Shown piece after piece: positions 61,779 to 64,000 of a stretch of 64,000 nucleotides of DNA. Source of the stretch: Balanoglossus misakiensis (taxonomy: Eukaryota > Hemichordata). The notes below the pieces were generated by a model, which was not told where the DNA came from, did not search any database, and saw only the letters and a list, made by a program, of their open reading frames with translations. A program made the position numbers and the translations under genes. The stretch lies in the NCBI GenBank assembly GCA_040954595.2, contig CM082585.2:12524001-12588000 (forward strand), given 5' to 3'. Numbering within the stretch: the stretch's first letter is position 1; every line of letters starts with the position of its first letter.

Positions 61779-62215
61779 CAGTGCAGCTTAGGAATAGCTT
61801 TCCAACTGCACCAACACTGGGTCAGCTCTGTTTAAACACTGGGTCAACTCTGGGTTGGCACCCTATTGGCGCTCTAATTAGCACCTATTGGGCTTGTGTT
61901 TAACTGGGGTGTTCCAAAACAATAGGGTGCGCCAAGGTGCTAACACTGAACAATGCCAAGTGCCAGGGCCAACAGATTCACACCTTTGTAACACTTGGAA
62001 CACACAGGCTAACACTGTGTGCCAAAACAATAGGGTGCGCCAAGGTTTAACACCTTTGTAGCACATGCTAACACTGAACAATGCCAAGTGCCAGGGCCAA
62101 TAGATTCACACCTTTGTAACACTTGGAACACACAGGCTAACACTGTGTTGGCTCATTATAAACACCGTGTCAGCAAGTTGTTAGCAAATTGGAAAGCTAT
62201 TCCTAAGCTGCACTG
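61779..62215. mobile_element. Tc1/mariner-like MITE, 437 bp, with internal tandem duplication
   Basis: The first 27 bases (61779-61805, starting CAGTGCAGCTTAGGAATAGC) are the exact reverse complement of 62189-62215. TA flanks both sides (61777-61778 and 62216-62217), as expected of Tc1/mariner insertions. Inside, a unit of about 108-129 bases is present twice in tandem (61914-62021 and 62022-62150). No transposase is encoded. Confidence 0.82.
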
Positions 62216-64000
62216 TAGTTAGCAATGAACTGTGACCATGCATGAAACACTCGCAGCAGAAATGAATCCAATGCTTTACAAGTCACTTCAGTTGCAAGTA
62301 TTGCAGGGTTTATAATAAGTGTTCACTAGAAAACACTTTTATCAAATTATTCTTCAGACAATGAGTTGATTGAATGTAAATGTGGACACAGTAAATTTCA
62401 CTTTCAGAATAGGAAATTAAATTTCTTAAGAATATTGCAATGACATACACTGCTTTGCACTTTGAGATAGTCCACTCTATAACCTTCAATCTTCATAAAT
62501 GCCAACTACATCTGACATGTATAGTTCTGTGTATGCTCTCAAGTGATATCACTGATATGTTTTCGCATTAAATTGATGGTGTTTTGAGGGAAGCTGTTTA
62601 TGTTGTTCCATCAAATCAGCTGAAATAGATGAATACAGTTCAACTCACACTCTGAATTATGAAAATATTTTGATGACATAATTTCATTTGGGTATTTCCC
62701 TTACATGATGTCACAGACATAATCCTTCCATGTAAATCTTTCACACAGGAAAGTATTTGGATTATGATGTAAACCTCTATAAACTAGATATATCTGCTAT
62801 TGAAAAAAATTTCCTTGTCATTTAATGACTAGTTTGGATAGTTTTTACTGCATGGTGTATGAATTTGTTCACTACTGGTAGATTGTGTTGGTATATTAAC
62901 ACTGGGAGTTTTCCTAGAATATTTATTCAGGGATTTGAGAGTACCAACAATTTGAACAGTGCACATCCCATGTCTGAACAAACCTTGTAACAGAGAGGCA
63001 CATGTATGTACATGTAACAGAGATATTCTTAGTTCTGAGTAAAGATTTTTTGGAGTCAGATTTTGATTTTCAATACACGTTTACAATGTAGATCATCAGA
63101 ACACACAGGCTTACACTGTTTTACAGAATAGTTGAACTACAATGACCAGACACAAAACTAACACGATGAAAAATAAATGTGTGAACTGAATCAACATACA
63201 CTCTTTATCTCTCGCAAACAAAATCAGACATAATTCATATCTGAGTTGTGAATTTCCTGGCGATAAAAATATCCCGGAAGATCAGCCATGTGCCCTCTGT
63301 GTCCTTCCAGGCAGTGAAACAAGAAACTGGAAGTGTAAACACAATTAGAAACAGTATCCGAAAATATAGAATTTGTACACAGTGACGAGATAACAGGGGG
63401 GTTCACATAATACAGTTTATACCAGCATTTCACAGTTGTAGATTTTCTGGTCAATGTTATATTTAAACTGGCTCAAGATAACCAATGTAGACATTTTATG
63501 TCAGATAAGTTTGGTCATGTTAGGAAGAAGGGGTATACATGTACATGTAAGTCTGATGTAATGTCTACGTCAGACAAAATATCACATGTGTGGATGCATA
63601 ATGTGAGCCATGGTCAATGTGCGTGCCACACAATGGTGACTTCTCCATCATCAACAAACCCAATTTTCTCATCCAAGAGATGTTGAAGATTTCTCAGCTG
63701 GTATGTCCCATAGCATCATCACACAAAGTCTAAGGGAATTAAACAAGATTCTCTGTTAGTTCTCTAACAGTTAGTTAGACATTTCATGGGTCTGTTTTGT
63801 CAACACAGAGAAATGCCTTTCCCATATAGGGTCATTTCCATTAGAGTATCCCTTCCATGATAGCTTCCATTAGGATTTTCAGTGTTTGCCCTTTTAGCGT
63901 AATCATATTAAATACAAACTGTACATGGCAAACACATTAACAGGTAAAATCTAATTCAAGTTCTACCTTCTGCCTTCCACATTTTCATTTTTCCCATGAT

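Larger units (their letters stand above)
59562..64000. other. Probable FARP 5' intron; no exon recognised
   Basis: The exon with the FARP start and first FERM strand should lie here or beyond the window, but I found no stretch with the expected sequence ending in phase 0. The region holds the MITE at 61779-62215 and a GC-richer patch around 60870-61270. Confidence 0.45.

Noticed and set aside
63961-64000. Possible FARP first exon beginning with an ATG at 63998 on the minus strand
   Set aside because: It encodes only a few Lys/Met-rich residues before a weak donor, ends in the wrong phase for the exon at 59561 and does not resemble a FERM N-terminus.
1-64000. tRNA, rRNA, CRISPR or bacterial operon features
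   Set aside because: None was seen. Spliced genes, splice signals and transposon types indicate animal nuclear DNA.

Overview
The window looks like a piece of an animal nuclear genome, most likely an invertebrate deuterostome such as a hemichordate or cephalochordate. It is AT-rich, its genes are split by many GT-AG introns, and the intergenic and intronic DNA carries small DNA transposons and a LINE fragment. The organism call is inference. Its best support is the cholinesterase gene structure (one coding exon of about 1.5 kb, then a short exon, then a tail exon), which matches vertebrate BCHE.

Layout. (1) 1404-12787, plus strand: 23 exons of a Ras GTPase-activating protein of the RASA2/RASA3 (GAP1) family, C2A-C2B-RasGAP-PH-Btk zinc motif. 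It is complete at the 3' end and lacks only the first exon. (2) 19894-24124 and 31064-33648, minus strand: two tandem three-exon cholinesterase genes, each with a signal peptide, the Ser-Glu-His triad, the choline-site tryptophan and a C-terminal tetramerisation (WAT/T-type) exon. (3) 42792-59561, minus strand: 23 exons of a FARP1/2-type Rho guanine nucleotide exchange factor, FERM-FA-long acidic linker-DH-PH-PH. It is complete at the 3' end and lacks the N-terminal exon(s). The RASA gene converges on the first cholinesterase; the other three genes all run on the minus strand. All exons were built by hand from splice signals, reading phase and remembered family alignments, and every junction keeps phase.

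The four genes need not work together. Two are regulators of small GTPases (Ras off, Rho/Rac on) acting at membranes, and two are secreted or membrane-tethered esterases of acetylcholine signalling.

Most interesting: (a) a small element at about 5684-5903 in the RASA gene, in which two roughly 65-bp inverted repeats flank an exact 84-bp copy of the splice acceptor and first half of the same gene's 48-nt Btk-zinc exon, resembling a Pack-type exon capture. (b) Five Tyr-x-Asn motifs, four of the GRB2-SH2 type, packed into about 50 residues of the FARP linker. (c) Both cholinesterase tails have W-x6-W-x7-W instead of the vertebrate W-x6-W-x6-W. (d) Several clean transposon insertions have readable target duplications: an 853-bp terminal-inverted-repeat element, a TTAA-flanked piggyBac-like MITE with a degraded cousin in the RASA gene, a TA-flanked Tc1/mariner-like MITE and a 5'-truncated LINE with a 14-bp duplication.
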